Source: an uncultured Paraprevotella sp. (GTDB lineage: Bacteria; Bacteroidota; Bacteroidia; Bacteroidales; Bacteroidaceae). Taken from it: DNA of 64,000 nt. The stretch is from positions 51,973 to 115,972 of the forward strand of contig CALUIV010000007.1 in the NCBI GenBank assembly GCA_944320775.1, read 5' to 3'. This document shows, one piece after another, positions 17,215 through 26,306 of this stretch (the stretch's first letter is position 1; each line of letters begins with the position of its first letter). Both the position numbers and the translations under genes were made by a program. The notes beneath the pieces were generated by a model, which ran no database searches, was not told where the DNA came from, and saw only the letters and a program-made list of their open reading frames with translations.

Positions 17215-17261
17215 TTGACTTGTTTTTGTAATTCCTTTCTGCTGTAAATCCCATAATTTTG
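17215..17261 (+). promoter_or_regulatory. Internal pilus promoter, bipartite element 2
   Basis: TTGAC (17215-17219), TTTTTGTAATT and then TAATTTTG (17254-17261), with the same 34-base gap between TTGAC and the -7 box as at 12275-12321. The surrounding sequences differ, so the shared parts look selected. It would drive the second fimbrillin gene separately. Confidence 0.55.
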
Positions 17262-17331
17262 CAGCAGAAAGGGATACAAAAAGTTTCGAAGGACGCATTC
17301 TAATAGCAAAACAATTTAAAACAGTGATATT

Positions 17332-18651
17332 ATGAGAAAAATGTTTGTTTCAGCATGCTTGTTTGCAGCTATGGCGTTTACGGCATGCACCACAGAAGTG
17401 ATTTATGTGGACAGTGACGGCAATCCGGTAGAGCATGTCGATTTGAAAGAAGGCGAAGGCTTGTTGTCTGTAGCTGTATCCAGCACGGATGTCAGCACGC
17501 GTGACGTGCGCCCGGTGGGTAGCTCGGCTGCGGCTAATAATGTGAATGTGGTTAAGGTGTATGCCTTTTCTGCTACTTCCGAAGCTGGTTCTTATACCTT
17601 CGACAAGACGGTAGGGGTTAAGGCTGGTCAAGAAGGCATTTCTGGTACTGAAGGTATTATAACAATTACAAAATTTACCGGTAAAAATGATCATACTGTA
17701 ACTGAAGAAAATTATGAAAGTCATGTAGACCAGCAGGAAACTATCACCTTGACCGGATTGGATCCCGCAAAATATTATAAGTTTGTGGCAGTAGGTTATA
17801 ATACAACTAATCCTTATGGTGACTTATCTCCTGAAAATGGAGTGACTGAATTAGAAGAGTTTACAACAACTAATAGTTTGACAGGTTATAATGTTGCTGA
17901 ATTGTTTGCAACGCAATCTGCAAATGCTACAAAGGGCGATGTTAAGAATCAGGGAACATTGACATTGACCCGTCAGGTTGCCGGTATGTTGGCTTACTTC
18001 AAGAATGTGCCTGCAACGATTGATGGTACGGCTGTTGCTGCTATTCGAATTTATGCAAACAAATCTTTTACAAAGTTCACTTATCCGGCAACTGATGATT
18101 TCAATGGTACGACCGCTGGAAGCGATAATGACTTGTTGATGGAGTTTATTATGGCGGATATCAGTACCGGTAAGGATGCAGATGGTTATTATACCTTTAA
18201 CACTTTGCGCAGTGGTAGTGTAAGCGATAATGGAAGTTCTAATAGTGGTATAGCTCCTATTGCAAAAGGATATAGTATGCCAACGAATCTTACCCTTGTA
18301 GAAAATTCTATCTTTGGCGGTCGTTATTTGATTCCATACGATCAGCATTATGATACTCCTTCCTCTTCAACGCTGATTGTAAAATTAGAGGATGGAGAAG
18401 GTAGCCCTCTGAGAACTTTAAAAGTAACGACTGACCAAACGGCTAGTGGTGTTGATAAATATGCTTACGACATCCGTTGCAACAACTTCTATTCAATCGG
18501 TCAGAAACTTAAAACAGAAACAATAGATCCGGACCCTGAGGATCCTGAGGATCCAGACAAACCAATCGATTTGAGCAGTAAGAGTGAAATCGTCGTACAG
18601 ATCAACGATGCATGGAAGGTGCTTCATGACATGGATGTAGAAGAAGATTAA
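17332..18651 (+). CDS. Mfa-like fimbrillin lipoprotein 2
   Basis: A 439-residue lipoprotein (AFTACTTE, Cys19) of the same family as the preceding gene. It has VSTRDVRPVGSS near residue 60 (candidate Arg processing site), LTRQVAGMLAYFKNVPA, SIFGGRYLIPYD, a short Asp/Glu/Pro linker, then PIDLSSK and the C-terminal strand VVQINDAWKVLHDMDVEED. It has its own predicted promoter and a strong downstream hairpin, so it may be expressed at a different level from the first fimbrillin. It could be an alternative shaft subunit or an accessory subunit. The centre of the gene is AT-richer than its ends, as if that segment had been exchanged. Confidence 0.8.
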   Translation: MRKMFVSACLFAAMAFTACTTEVIYVDSDGNPVEHVDLKEGEGLLSVAVSSTDVSTRDVRPVGSSAAANNVNVVKVYAFSATSEAGSYTFDKTVGVKAGQEGISGTEGIITITKFTGKNDHTVTEENYESHVDQQETITLTGLDPAKYYKFVAVGYNTTNPYGDLSPENGVTELEEFTTTNSLTGYNVAELFATQSANATKGDVKNQGTLTLTRQVAGMLAYFKNVPATIDGTAVAAIRIYANKSFTKFTYPATDDFNGTTAGSDNDLLMEFIMADISTGKDADGYYTFNTLRSGSVSDNGSSNSGIAPIAKGYSMPTNLTLVENSIFGGRYLIPYDQHYDTPSSSTLIVKLEDGEGSPLRTLKVTTDQTASGVDKYAYDIRCNNFYSIGQKLKTETIDPDPEDPEDPDKPIDLSSKSEIVVQINDAWKVLHDMDVEED

Positions 18652-18696
18652 CCGGTTTATACCTCTAAAGATTTAAAACAACAATAATTTAAACAT

Positions 18697-18775
18697 AAAC
18701 TCCCTCAGATGAATTGCGAGGCGTGTCTGTTATTGAGAACGCTCTTGACAGAGGTTCTTCTGGGGGAGTTTTTTT
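18697..18775 (+). terminator. Long hairpin and T-run after fimbrillin 2
   Basis: AACTCCCTCAGA (18698-18709) pairs with TCTGGGGGAGTT (18759-18770, one G-U pair), followed by a T-run to 18775. The ~49-base loop contains a further nested stem (GAAC 18737-18740 with GTTC 18754-18757, and CTCT with AGAG inside). It looks like a rho-independent terminator or attenuator separating the fimbrillins from the giant-protein genes. Confidence 0.7.
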
Positions 18776-18961
18776 CATATTTCAAAGATCAAAAGAAAAA
18801 TATGACCGTAATGATTGTCCGGTTGGTAGCAGGCGGTTTCGTAATAAAAGCAAATGAGTATCACCTCGGAGGAAGTTGCATTCCGGAGTGACACTGATTG
18901 GGCGAGACCCATCTTCTGAAGACAAAACCATAAATACAGGTCGTAAAAAAGATTTTAGTAT
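18776..18961 (+). other. Leader region of giant protein gene 1, no gene seen
   Basis: This 186-base stretch holds no convincing gene. Short hairpins can be drawn (GGAGGAAGTTGCATTCC near 18869-18886, and TGGG-CGAG-ACCCA near 18897-18910). No known riboswitch core was recognised. No clear TAnnTTTG box is present, so the downstream gene may rely on read-through of the hairpin at 18697-18775. Confidence 0.3.
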
Positions 18962-21900
18962 ATGATAGATTCCAAAAGATTTTTTATTCGGATGATTCTG
19001 GTAGCACTGGCAACAGTGTTTGCCTTGCCGATGAGTGCCCAAAGCGATGCTGAGCCTATACAGGTTAACGGATGCCGCCCGCTGTTGGCTCCGGATTGTG
19101 TTATAGACGACATGGTGGATGAAGTTAAAGCCGTAAAAGATTATAAGCATCCGGATTATGATGCAGTGCTCGATGGAGATTTAACCAATTGTATGGCAGG
19201 TTTCAGTTTGACCTCGCTTGTGGATGTAGGACTTTTGTATAAACCGATTATCAGTGTTCGTGATATTAATAACAAATATAAGGGCGGTAATGGAATAAAG
19301 GCCGGTTTTATGGTTTCAACACCTACGGTGTCCGGAAGTTTGCAGGGACTTTTGGATGTAAATGTGTTGAAAACATTGTTTATAACCTTATACAATGATA
19401 ACAAGCAAGTTTATTCGGCTCCGTTGTATAGCGGTGATTCCGGTTTGTTGAGTCTGGGCTTGCTGAATTTCGGAAGTCAGAGTGGAACCAGTGAGTTTTC
19501 TATAGATGTGCCGGCTACAAATGATGATGGTAATGAAATTGTTTTTGATGAGGTTATGTTGTCAACATCAGGGGTAGATGTAAATCTGTTAAGCGGATTG
19601 TCCGTCTATTATGGTTTTGTGGGAGAATCGCAGAAAGAGATTAATATAACGAATTTTTCGGGAATATCAGATGATACAGGAAAAAATTATTTAGTTGATG
19701 GAAATTCTGAAACAACTGAAGATTGGAGTGTGAGTGTTGGCAGCCATTCGGTTACAATTGATTGTAAAGGGATTATATCAGACCTTCAGCAGAAAGAAAT
19801 AGGATTTGTGTATTCCAATGCTTCTGTTTTTAAATTGGAAGTTCTTCCAACTGTAATCATAACTTTTATTAAATCCGGAACTGGATTAATAGATCCTCAT
19901 ACAGTCAGTCCGACAACCTTACTTGAAGCAGATTTAGTTGCCGGCCAGAAAATTGTTTATTCTGCAATTCCAACAACAGGATTTCAATGGGATAAAGTGA
20001 AAATCTCTTTTATCGGACTGGTAAAAATTGGTCAATCCAGTTTGCATCATGCTTTTGTACGTGATATACAACTTCCGGAGCAGAGTAATCAGTGCGATTT
20101 AGGCTTCTTTGCCGATGAACTGATTTGTGGTGATGCTTCATCTTATACTTTTCCTAATGATATTGCACTAACCTGGAGTCTTGAATCCATTGTGGATCAG
20201 AAAGGCATAACAGATATTACCGGGAACTATACGATAGCAGATATCATTGAGTTTACAAATAATAGCGCTTTAGGTACAAGCGTAACTTTTCTCGCCGATG
20301 CTCCCCAAGGTATCTATACATTCCGTGGTACAGATAATCATGGCTGTGCAGGTACGATTAAGGTGTATCGTGGAAAAACAGATGAGATGCAGCAGGCCAC
20401 CGGAGCACAGACGAGTTCATTTACATTTCTGAACAGTGTTCGGGATAAGGTTCATCTTTCGGTGGCAGACGAAGGTTCTTTGATCAGTATAGACAATCTG
20501 AAAAATTCGGCCAATGTGATTGACGGTAACCTCAATACCTGTGCTACTTATGCCAAAGGACTTCAGCTGCTGGCCAATACAGGCATTGTCAGCGTAAAGA
20601 AAGATGCCGGAACGTTTGATGCCGGAACAGCTGTTGTCGGTTATGTGGTAGAGACACCTGCAAAGCTTTTGGGAGCCGACGTGCTGAAGTTTTATAACAT
20701 TGTGCTTTATAAGAACGGACAGGAAATATACCGTGCCGTGCAGAGTGAGAACGACGCCATACAGGCTTCCTTGCTTGGTGCACCCGGCAGTGCCAAAGTG
20801 CGCTATGCCATTGTGGTGCCTGAAAAATACAGAGGGCAGTTTGATGAGTTTGCCCTCTATACCACAGGGGTGCTTAATCTCGATTTGACCGGTGAGAGTA
20901 TGAAGATATACGCCGCTTTCGTGTCGGATGATGAGCATGCTGTAATATCACAGAATCCTTTGGAAAACAAATGGGTGCAGTCCATCACGCAACAGACTAC
21001 GGGAGCAGCATTCAATTATGCTGCTACGGGTAATACAGGACTTGTCAGTGCCGTAACCGTTCTGTCCAATCTGGGATATATTATTGACGGACAGTCCTTG
21101 CTGAATGAAGGGGGTGACGATCAGGGAGCCGTGTCGTATGCCGTGGCCAATGTGCTTGGTTCTACGGATATCAGTGTCAAAACAGGAAAGAGATTTAAAG
21201 GTGGCCGCTGGGTAGGCTTTGTCATGAAGAAACCTACCGGACTTGGTGATGTAGATTTGCTTTCGCAGATGGAACTTAGCGTTTATAAGGACGGTTCTCA
21301 GGTGATAGCAGCTTCAAAAGAAAACAATTTTTTGGGTGCCAACCTGATCGGATGGGGTGATTATGCTTATTTCTCCCTTTATGTTGAGTCTGAGTTCGAC
21401 GAGGTACGCTTCCGTAAAGGCGAACTGGTAAAGGCGCTCGAAGGCGTGCAGTATTTAGGATTCTACACTTATGCCGATGCCGATGCCGACGGAATTCCCG
21501 ATGAAGAAGATCCCGATTATTGTGAACCGGAAGATCCTGATGGTGGAAGCGGGGCAGTAATAACATTCCCTGATGCTATGACCGACGGACATATCTGTGC
21601 ATCAATGCTGGCTGATGCCTTGATTACCATCAGCGGTTCATGGAAAGGATATTGCGTAATCAGAGACAGGGGAACGGATGAAATCGTATTTAATGAATCC
21701 GTTGACATAACTGGTGCACCGTATTCCATTTCTATGAACAAGATGAAATACGGACGTTATGAGCTGATACTCCTGCCGGAAGATGCTCTTTCGTATACCG
21801 TAAATGAGTATTTCACCATACATGCCGAGCGTACGGAATGGAGTCCGAAATCTCCTGAAGATACTGACTGGAACAATTGGGACAACTGGACTCATGGCAC

Positions 21901-23662
21901 TCCGATTGCCGAGTGTACGGATGTGGTGATTCCTTCGAACTGTGTTGCTTATCCGGTATTGGAAGATTCCCATAATAGTGGTGGAATCATTGGTGGTGGC
22001 ATAGGCGATGACTCGGGTTCTGGCACTTCTCCGGAAAGCGGGCAATACGGGTGCAAATATATTCATTTTGAACCGAATGCCGAGGTGCAGAACACTTATC
22101 TGCTGACCTACAAAAAGGCATGGGTGGATCTGGAACTGACCCCAGGACGTTATTACATGCTGACATCACCGCTGAAGTCTACTTATACCGGCGACTTTTT
22201 TGTTCCCGATGCCATGAACGGGATGCAGAATAATGAATATTTTGAAGTGTTGGATGAAACAAAATCTCCTGAAAACCGTTTTAATCCGAGAATTTATCAG
22301 CGTATGTGGAAAACCTCGGCGCCGGTGGTTTCCGAAGGAAGAACACCACCAGGCGAGGTAAGTTATGACGCAACACTCTGGACACCGCCATTCAATGCCC
22401 TGAATCAGGAATATCGGGCAGGAGTGGGATTCTCGCTTAAGGCTGACGCCGGAACAGTGACCGGTGGAAGAATCCGTTTCCGCTTCCCGAAAGAACATAC
22501 CACCTATTATTATTATAATGAAAAAGGGCAGAAAACAGATCTCTATGAAACTATAACCAGATTGGATTCAGATTCTTATGGCGAACCTCCGCAGTCAAAT
22601 GTCGGACGTTTTATTACGGAAGAAGGTGGTCGTTCCGAAGCCAGATACCAATTAAATATTCCGGCCGGAGCAGAAGGCGAGACCAGTGATGTATTTCTGG
22701 TAGGTAATCCGTATATGTGTCATGTGAATATTCAGAAATTTATAGATTACCATAATAAGGTATTATATGAAAATAGTATAACCTCATTGAAGGTTTATGA
22801 TGGAAATGCCATCAATTCATATATCCTTCATGATGGTGAGCTGCTGACCAACAGTGCAGACGGGCAGACCGGATGGACATCAATAGCACCGATGCAGGCT
22901 TTCTTTGTCACGACAGAAAAACCAACAGAAGTGTTGAACATCACATATGACTCGTCGATGTTTGAAACAAAACCCGGCAGCCAGTTGCTCCGCAGCAAGA
23001 CACGAGCCGCACAGGACGAGACACCACACAAAGGATTCAGACTGACAGCTACTGCCGGAGATGTGAAGGCCGGAGCGCTTGTTCTGTTCTCGGATAAGGC
23101 CTCGGACGGATTTGATTCGCGTGAAGATGCAGCCATGCTGGTGGATGAAGAAGTCAAACCACAGTTGGCAGTGTATACACTGGCAGGTGAAAAGGCGGCA
23201 GACATACAACAGCAGCGTGGTAACAGTCCGATAGAAATCGGTTTCTATATGAAAGAACCACAGCTTGTGACTTTGCGTATAAGTAATACGGCAAATGATG
23301 AATGGATACTGACAGACCGCAAGACAGGAAACGTTTATGAACTGGATGATGAGACGGAAATAAATCTCGGACAGATAAGTTCAAATGTGGGCAGATGGAT
23401 CATATCACGCAAGAATGAAAGCATGACAGATAAGTCAGTCGTTTTTGCAGAATCTCTGTCGAATGGAAAACTAAGCGTATCAACAGATGGAACTGTTGGG
23501 TTGAAAAGTATGATATGTTATGATGAATCAGGTCGTGTGGTTGACATGCTGGAAACACAAGGAGTGAATACTGCAGATATAATCTCGGTGAAAGGCTTGA
23601 ATATACTTCAGGTTGTCACCTCAGATGGAAACAAACATATCTTGAAAATTATGGCAAATTGA
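18962..23662 (+). CDS. Giant repeated secreted protein 1 (putative pilus-associated adhesin)
   Basis: A 1,566-residue protein with a signal peptide ending near PMSAQ (residue 27) and no lipobox. Four divergent copies of a ~170-residue domain occupy about 40-225, 235-375, 490-665 and 690-845. The domain signature is an initial VIDG or VLDGD, then KAGF or AGTAVVGYVV, then ADVLKFYNIVLYKNG, then FDEFALYTTGV. A calcium-loop-like DADADGIPDEEDPDY follows at ~838-853, then an Ig-like region, a DTDWNNWDNW module (~965) with DVVIPSNC, and a C-terminal beta region ending ILKIMAN that resembles a secretion/sorting domain (MICYDESGRVVDM). Position inside a pilus locus suggests a tip or surface adhesin, analogous in role to P. 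gingivalis Mfa5; this is inference. It is paralogous to the gene at 26307. Confidence 0.72.
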   Translation: MIDSKRFFIRMILVALATVFALPMSAQSDAEPIQVNGCRPLLAPDCVIDDMVDEVKAVKDYKHPDYDAVLDGDLTNCMAGFSLTSLVDVGLLYKPIISVRDINNKYKGGNGIKAGFMVSTPTVSGSLQGLLDVNVLKTLFITLYNDNKQVYSAPLYSGDSGLLSLGLLNFGSQSGTSEFSIDVPATNDDGNEIVFDEVMLSTSGVDVNLLSGLSVYYGFVGESQKEINITNFSGISDDTGKNYLVDGNSETTEDWSVSVGSHSVTIDCKGIISDLQQKEIGFVYSNASVFKLEVLPTVIITFIKSGTGLIDPHTVSPTTLLEADLVAGQKIVYSAIPTTGFQWDKVKISFIGLVKIGQSSLHHAFVRDIQLPEQSNQCDLGFFADELICGDASSYTFPNDIALTWSLESIVDQKGITDITGNYTIADIIEFTNNSALGTSVTFLADAPQGIYTFRGTDNHGCAGTIKVYRGKTDEMQQATGAQTSSFTFLNSVRDKVHLSVADEGSLISIDNLKNSANVIDGNLNTCATYAKGLQLLANTGIVSVKKDAGTFDAGTAVVGYVVETPAKLLGADVLKFYNIVLYKNGQEIYRAVQSENDAIQASLLGAPGSAKVRYAIVVPEKYRGQFDEFALYTTGVLNLDLTGESMKIYAAFVSDDEHAVISQNPLENKWVQSITQQTTGAAFNYAATGNTGLVSAVTVLSNLGYIIDGQSLLNEGGDDQGAVSYAVANVLGSTDISVKTGKRFKGGRWVGFVMKKPTGLGDVDLLSQMELSVYKDGSQVIAASKENNFLGANLIGWGDYAYFSLYVESEFDEVRFRKGELVKALEGVQYLGFYTYADADADGIPDEEDPDYCEPEDPDGGSGAVITFPDAMTDGHICASMLADALITISGSWKGYCVIRDRGTDEIVFNESVDITGAPYSISMNKMKYGRYELILLPEDALSYTVNEYFTIHAERTEWSPKSPEDTDWNNWDNWTHGTPIAECTDVVIPSNCVAYPVLEDSHNSGGIIGGGIGDDSGSGTSPESGQYGCKYIHFEPNAEVQNTYLLTYKKAWVDLELTPGRYYMLTSPLKSTYTGDFFVPDAMNGMQNNEYFEVLDETKSPENRFNPRIYQRMWKTSAPVVSEGRTPPGEVSYDATLWTPPFNALNQEYRAGVGFSLKADAGTVTGGRIRFRFPKEHTTYYYYNEKGQKTDLYETITRLDSDSYGEPPQSNVGRFITEEGGRSEARYQLNIPAGAEGETSDVFLVGNPYMCHVNIQKFIDYHNKVLYENSITSLKVYDGNAINSYILHDGELLTNSADGQTGWTSIAPMQAFFVTTEKPTEVLNITYDSSMFETKPGSQLLRSKTRAAQDETPHKGFRLTATAGDVKAGALVLFSDKASDGFDSREDAAMLVDEEVKPQLAVYTLAGEKAADIQQQRGNSPIEIGFYMKEPQLVTLRISNTANDEWILTDRKTGNVYELDDETEINLGQISSNVGRWIISRKNESMTDKSVVFAESLSNGKLSVSTDGTVGLKSMICYDESGRVVDMLETQGVNTADIISVKGLNILQVVTSDGNKHILKIMAN

Positions 23663-23669
23663 AAGACAT

Positions 23670-25028
23670 ATGGTAAAACTAAATAAACTTTTTACTCCGC
23701 TATTTACCGGCATGTTGTTGGGCACTGCGTTGCTCACTTCATGTACGGAGACGGTGTATCGTGAATACGATTCACAGGACGGTGCCATGATCACACTGAC
23801 AATGAATTCCGGTGCGGTAATTACAAAAACGATATTGGAAGGCTATTCTAACCTTCAGCACGCCACAAGAGCTGCATTATATCTTTTTGAATATTCGGAA
23901 ACCGATAATATGAATGATGCCACTTGTACCTATGTGATGGACTTTGATGCTGTGGGCTGGCAACAGAATCTGAAAGAGGCTTCAACCACCGGTTCTATAA
24001 CCATGCAACAGCGGGTGTCTATACCGGCAAGTGTAATCAATCCGAATAAAAACTATGTGATTCTGGCGATTGGGTCGGATGAAAGTTGTGTGTTTGATGA
24101 CGGCAGCAAGGGATTATCAGGAGTGACATTCAAAGGAGATAACTCTACTGCTACTTACGGACTGACAAACGGCAGACTTATACAATTGGGAAACAGTCTG
24201 GGTAACTGCAAGGCACAGCTGGCAGAACAAAAAGAATATGATGACATTCACACATCAGAACTCTTTGCCGGAACACTTCCTGTTTCCGGAGAGCAACTGT
24301 TGCAGACAGCAAAAACGACGCAGGTTGACCTTTACCGCAGAGTGGCGGGCGTACAGGGCTTCTTTACAAATATCCCATCTTCTGTAACGCTCAATGGAAC
24401 AGTTTATCCGGTAACATCACTGAATGTGGTGTATTGGACCGGACAGTCGGAAGCGGTACCTTTTATGGTTCATAAAGATGCAACAGACCCGAATAAATTT
24501 GTGGATTATATAAATACGAACAGCACACCCCTTGTTCCTGAAACGGGAGGGACGATTTCTGCAGCTTATGTAGATAAAATGTCTTATATAACCATACAAC
24601 AGAGTGATTTTGCGGGTAGTGACGATGTGCCGGCGAATGCGGCATCTTATGTATTGCCTGCTCCGGCAGCTCAGACAACGGGTAATTCAACGATGTACGT
24701 CTTGCTGCTCAGCAAGCAAACGGATGGTTCGTCGGTGGTGGTGATGAAGAAAAAGGTGCGTTATGTCGCTTCTTATTATACAAAGTCATCAACTCGCACA
24801 ACAGTGCCCGGAACCGACGGCGGAACCGGAATCATTATCGGTCAGGAGGGAAACCAGGAGGAACAGGCAAAAGAATATAACTACAATATTGTGGCCAATG
24901 AATTTTATATGCTCGGAACGGCCCAGCAGCCTATTGACATGGGCACAGGAGAGCAGGATGTATATTTGTATGTAGATCCGACATGGGACGGTAATCATAC
25001 CTGGGATAAAATAGAAGAAATTCCTTAA
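23670..25028 (+). CDS. Mfa-like pilus lipoprotein 3
   Basis: A 452-residue lipoprotein (LLTSCTETVY, Cys25) starting 7 bp after the giant gene. It keeps the family landmarks in weaker form: HATRAALYLFEYS near residue 70 (Thr-Arg candidate cleavage), YRRVAGVQGFFTNIP mid-protein, NEFYMLGTAQQPIDMG, and a C-terminal strand DVYLYVDPTWDGNHTWDKI. Divergence from the two fimbrillins suggests an accessory or adaptor subunit, comparable to the minor Mfa3/Mfa4-type subunits known from P. gingivalis; this is inference from position. Tight spacing to both neighbours suggests one transcript with both giants. Confidence 0.7.
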   Translation: MVKLNKLFTPLFTGMLLGTALLTSCTETVYREYDSQDGAMITLTMNSGAVITKTILEGYSNLQHATRAALYLFEYSETDNMNDATCTYVMDFDAVGWQQNLKEASTTGSITMQQRVSIPASVINPNKNYVILAIGSDESCVFDDGSKGLSGVTFKGDNSTATYGLTNGRLIQLGNSLGNCKAQLAEQKEYDDIHTSELFAGTLPVSGEQLLQTAKTTQVDLYRRVAGVQGFFTNIPSSVTLNGTVYPVTSLNVVYWTGQSEAVPFMVHKDATDPNKFVDYINTNSTPLVPETGGTISAAYVDKMSYITIQQSDFAGSDDVPANAASYVLPAPAAQTTGNSTMYVLLLSKQTDGSSVVVMKKKVRYVASYYTKSSTRTTVPGTDGGTGIIIGQEGNQEEQAKEYNYNIVANEFYMLGTAQQPIDMGTGEQDVYLYVDPTWDGNHTWDKIEEIP

Positions 25029-25042
25029 AAAAAGACGATGAT

Positions 25043-26287
25043 ATGATGAAGAAAAGAACATTATATGGCTGGTTGATGTTGATTGTAGCCGGATTTCTGA
25101 CCGGATGCAGCCAGGAAACGCAGGTAACGGAGATAACCGGAAATGCAGATACTAAAGTGCAGCAGGTGAGGTTTTATGTATCATCGGGGCATATTGAGGA
25201 TGCACCGCTGACCCGGGATGTTCCTCCGGTAAGTGGTGGCGGGACGACAACTTTTCCCGGAACCTGTCAGGTGGACAGAATTGCCCTGCTTACGTTTAAA
25301 CGACAGGTGGATACGGACAATCCCTTTTTGTTTGATCAGGCAAATTCTGTAGCCTTTGATGAAGACGGAAAGATTAGTACAACCAATAACAGCATGGAAC
25401 TACTTGCTTATCCTTCAGAAACATCTTCTTATCAGAAACAGGCTAAAGGAAAAATAACCAAACAGAAAGGTTATGAATATAAAGTCATCGCACTGGGATA
25501 TAATATAAAACGTGAGGATAATTATCCTACTGGAAACAACTCTTTTGACGAGCGCAGCTGTTTTCAAATTGTAGCAGGGGACGGAAGGGGGATTGATGAA
25601 TCTACTTCGCTGTCGGAAGTAAAATTGAAACTGATACCTTTAAGCTATTCCGATATATCATCTGAATTGGCAGGCACAATTACAGACCAGATTACCGGAG
25701 CATGGCTGAGAACGCCGGAGTTGTTCTTTGCCAACTGCTCCATAGCAGGTGATGAGGACGGCATTATTCAGTTTGCAGACACAAAAGAGATTACCGGAGT
25801 GTTGAAAAGAGGGGTGGCACAGGTGAATCTGAATATAACGGATGTTCATGGTGCTGCTTCCTCAGTGCGTCATGTATGTCAATTTTCTTTTCTTGCTGAT
25901 GTGTTGAACACAGAGGTGCGTCTGGAGAATTATGACTGTTTCCTTCAGCCGTCGGCACCGTTGGGAGCAAATGAGGGATATATAGGTAGATTTACTGCTT
26001 TGAATGGTGAAGGAACATGTGAAGAGATAAATCCTGAAATAATCTCTTTCACGGTATATGTATTGCCTACGGTTACTTCGCTGAGGATAAGATATAAGAC
26101 TTCCGGTAGATGGCACAGTTTAAATAATTACTTTGATTCAGACATTGCCGTCACTTCCAAGTCTGACGGAAATCAGGCAACCGGTATTATTGATCCGGAA
26201 GGCGGCGGCAAGACTTTTTATCTGAGAAGAAATCATCGTTACACCATTAACGGAACGGGAAAACAGATAGCTAAGAATGATCAGTAA
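25043..26287 (+). CDS. Mfa-like pilus lipoprotein 4
   Basis: A 414-residue lipoprotein (LTGCSQET, Cys22; a second Met at 25046 is an equal start choice). Near residue 58 it has APLTRDVPP, the same Thr-Arg pattern as the other subunits. It continues with AGTITDQITGAWLRTPELFF and VLKRGVAQVNLNIT, and ends with FYLRRNHRYTINGTGKQI. It lacks the PIDLS plus tryptophan C-terminal strand of the other family members, so if it is a pilus subunit it should occupy an end position or act as an adaptor. It starts 14 bp after the preceding gene, and its end overlaps a possible early start of the next. Confidence 0.65.
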   Translation: MMKKRTLYGWLMLIVAGFLTGCSQETQVTEITGNADTKVQQVRFYVSSGHIEDAPLTRDVPPVSGGGTTTFPGTCQVDRIALLTFKRQVDTDNPFLFDQANSVAFDEDGKISTTNNSMELLAYPSETSSYQKQAKGKITKQKGYEYKVIALGYNIKREDNYPTGNNSFDERSCFQIVAGDGRGIDESTSLSEVKLKLIPLSYSDISSELAGTITDQITGAWLRTPELFFANCSIAGDEDGIIQFADTKEITGVLKRGVAQVNLNITDVHGAASSVRHVCQFSFLADVLNTEVRLENYDCFLQPSAPLGANEGYIGRFTALNGEGTCEEINPEIISFTVYVLPTVTSLRIRYKTSGRWHSLNNYFDSDIAVTSKSDGNQATGIIDPEGGGKTFYLRRNHRYTINGTGKQIAKNDQ

Positions 26288-26306
26288 TGAGTTTATAAAA
26301 TTGAGT

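Noticed and set aside
18709-18891. A 60-codon frame after fimbrillin 2
   Set aside because: It overlaps the long terminator hairpin and its start is inside the stem.
23380-23662. Firm call of a type IX secretion C-terminal domain on the giant proteins
   Set aside because: The resemblance is only general (GRVVDM-type strand), and no type IX machinery is in the window; kept as a hypothesis only.
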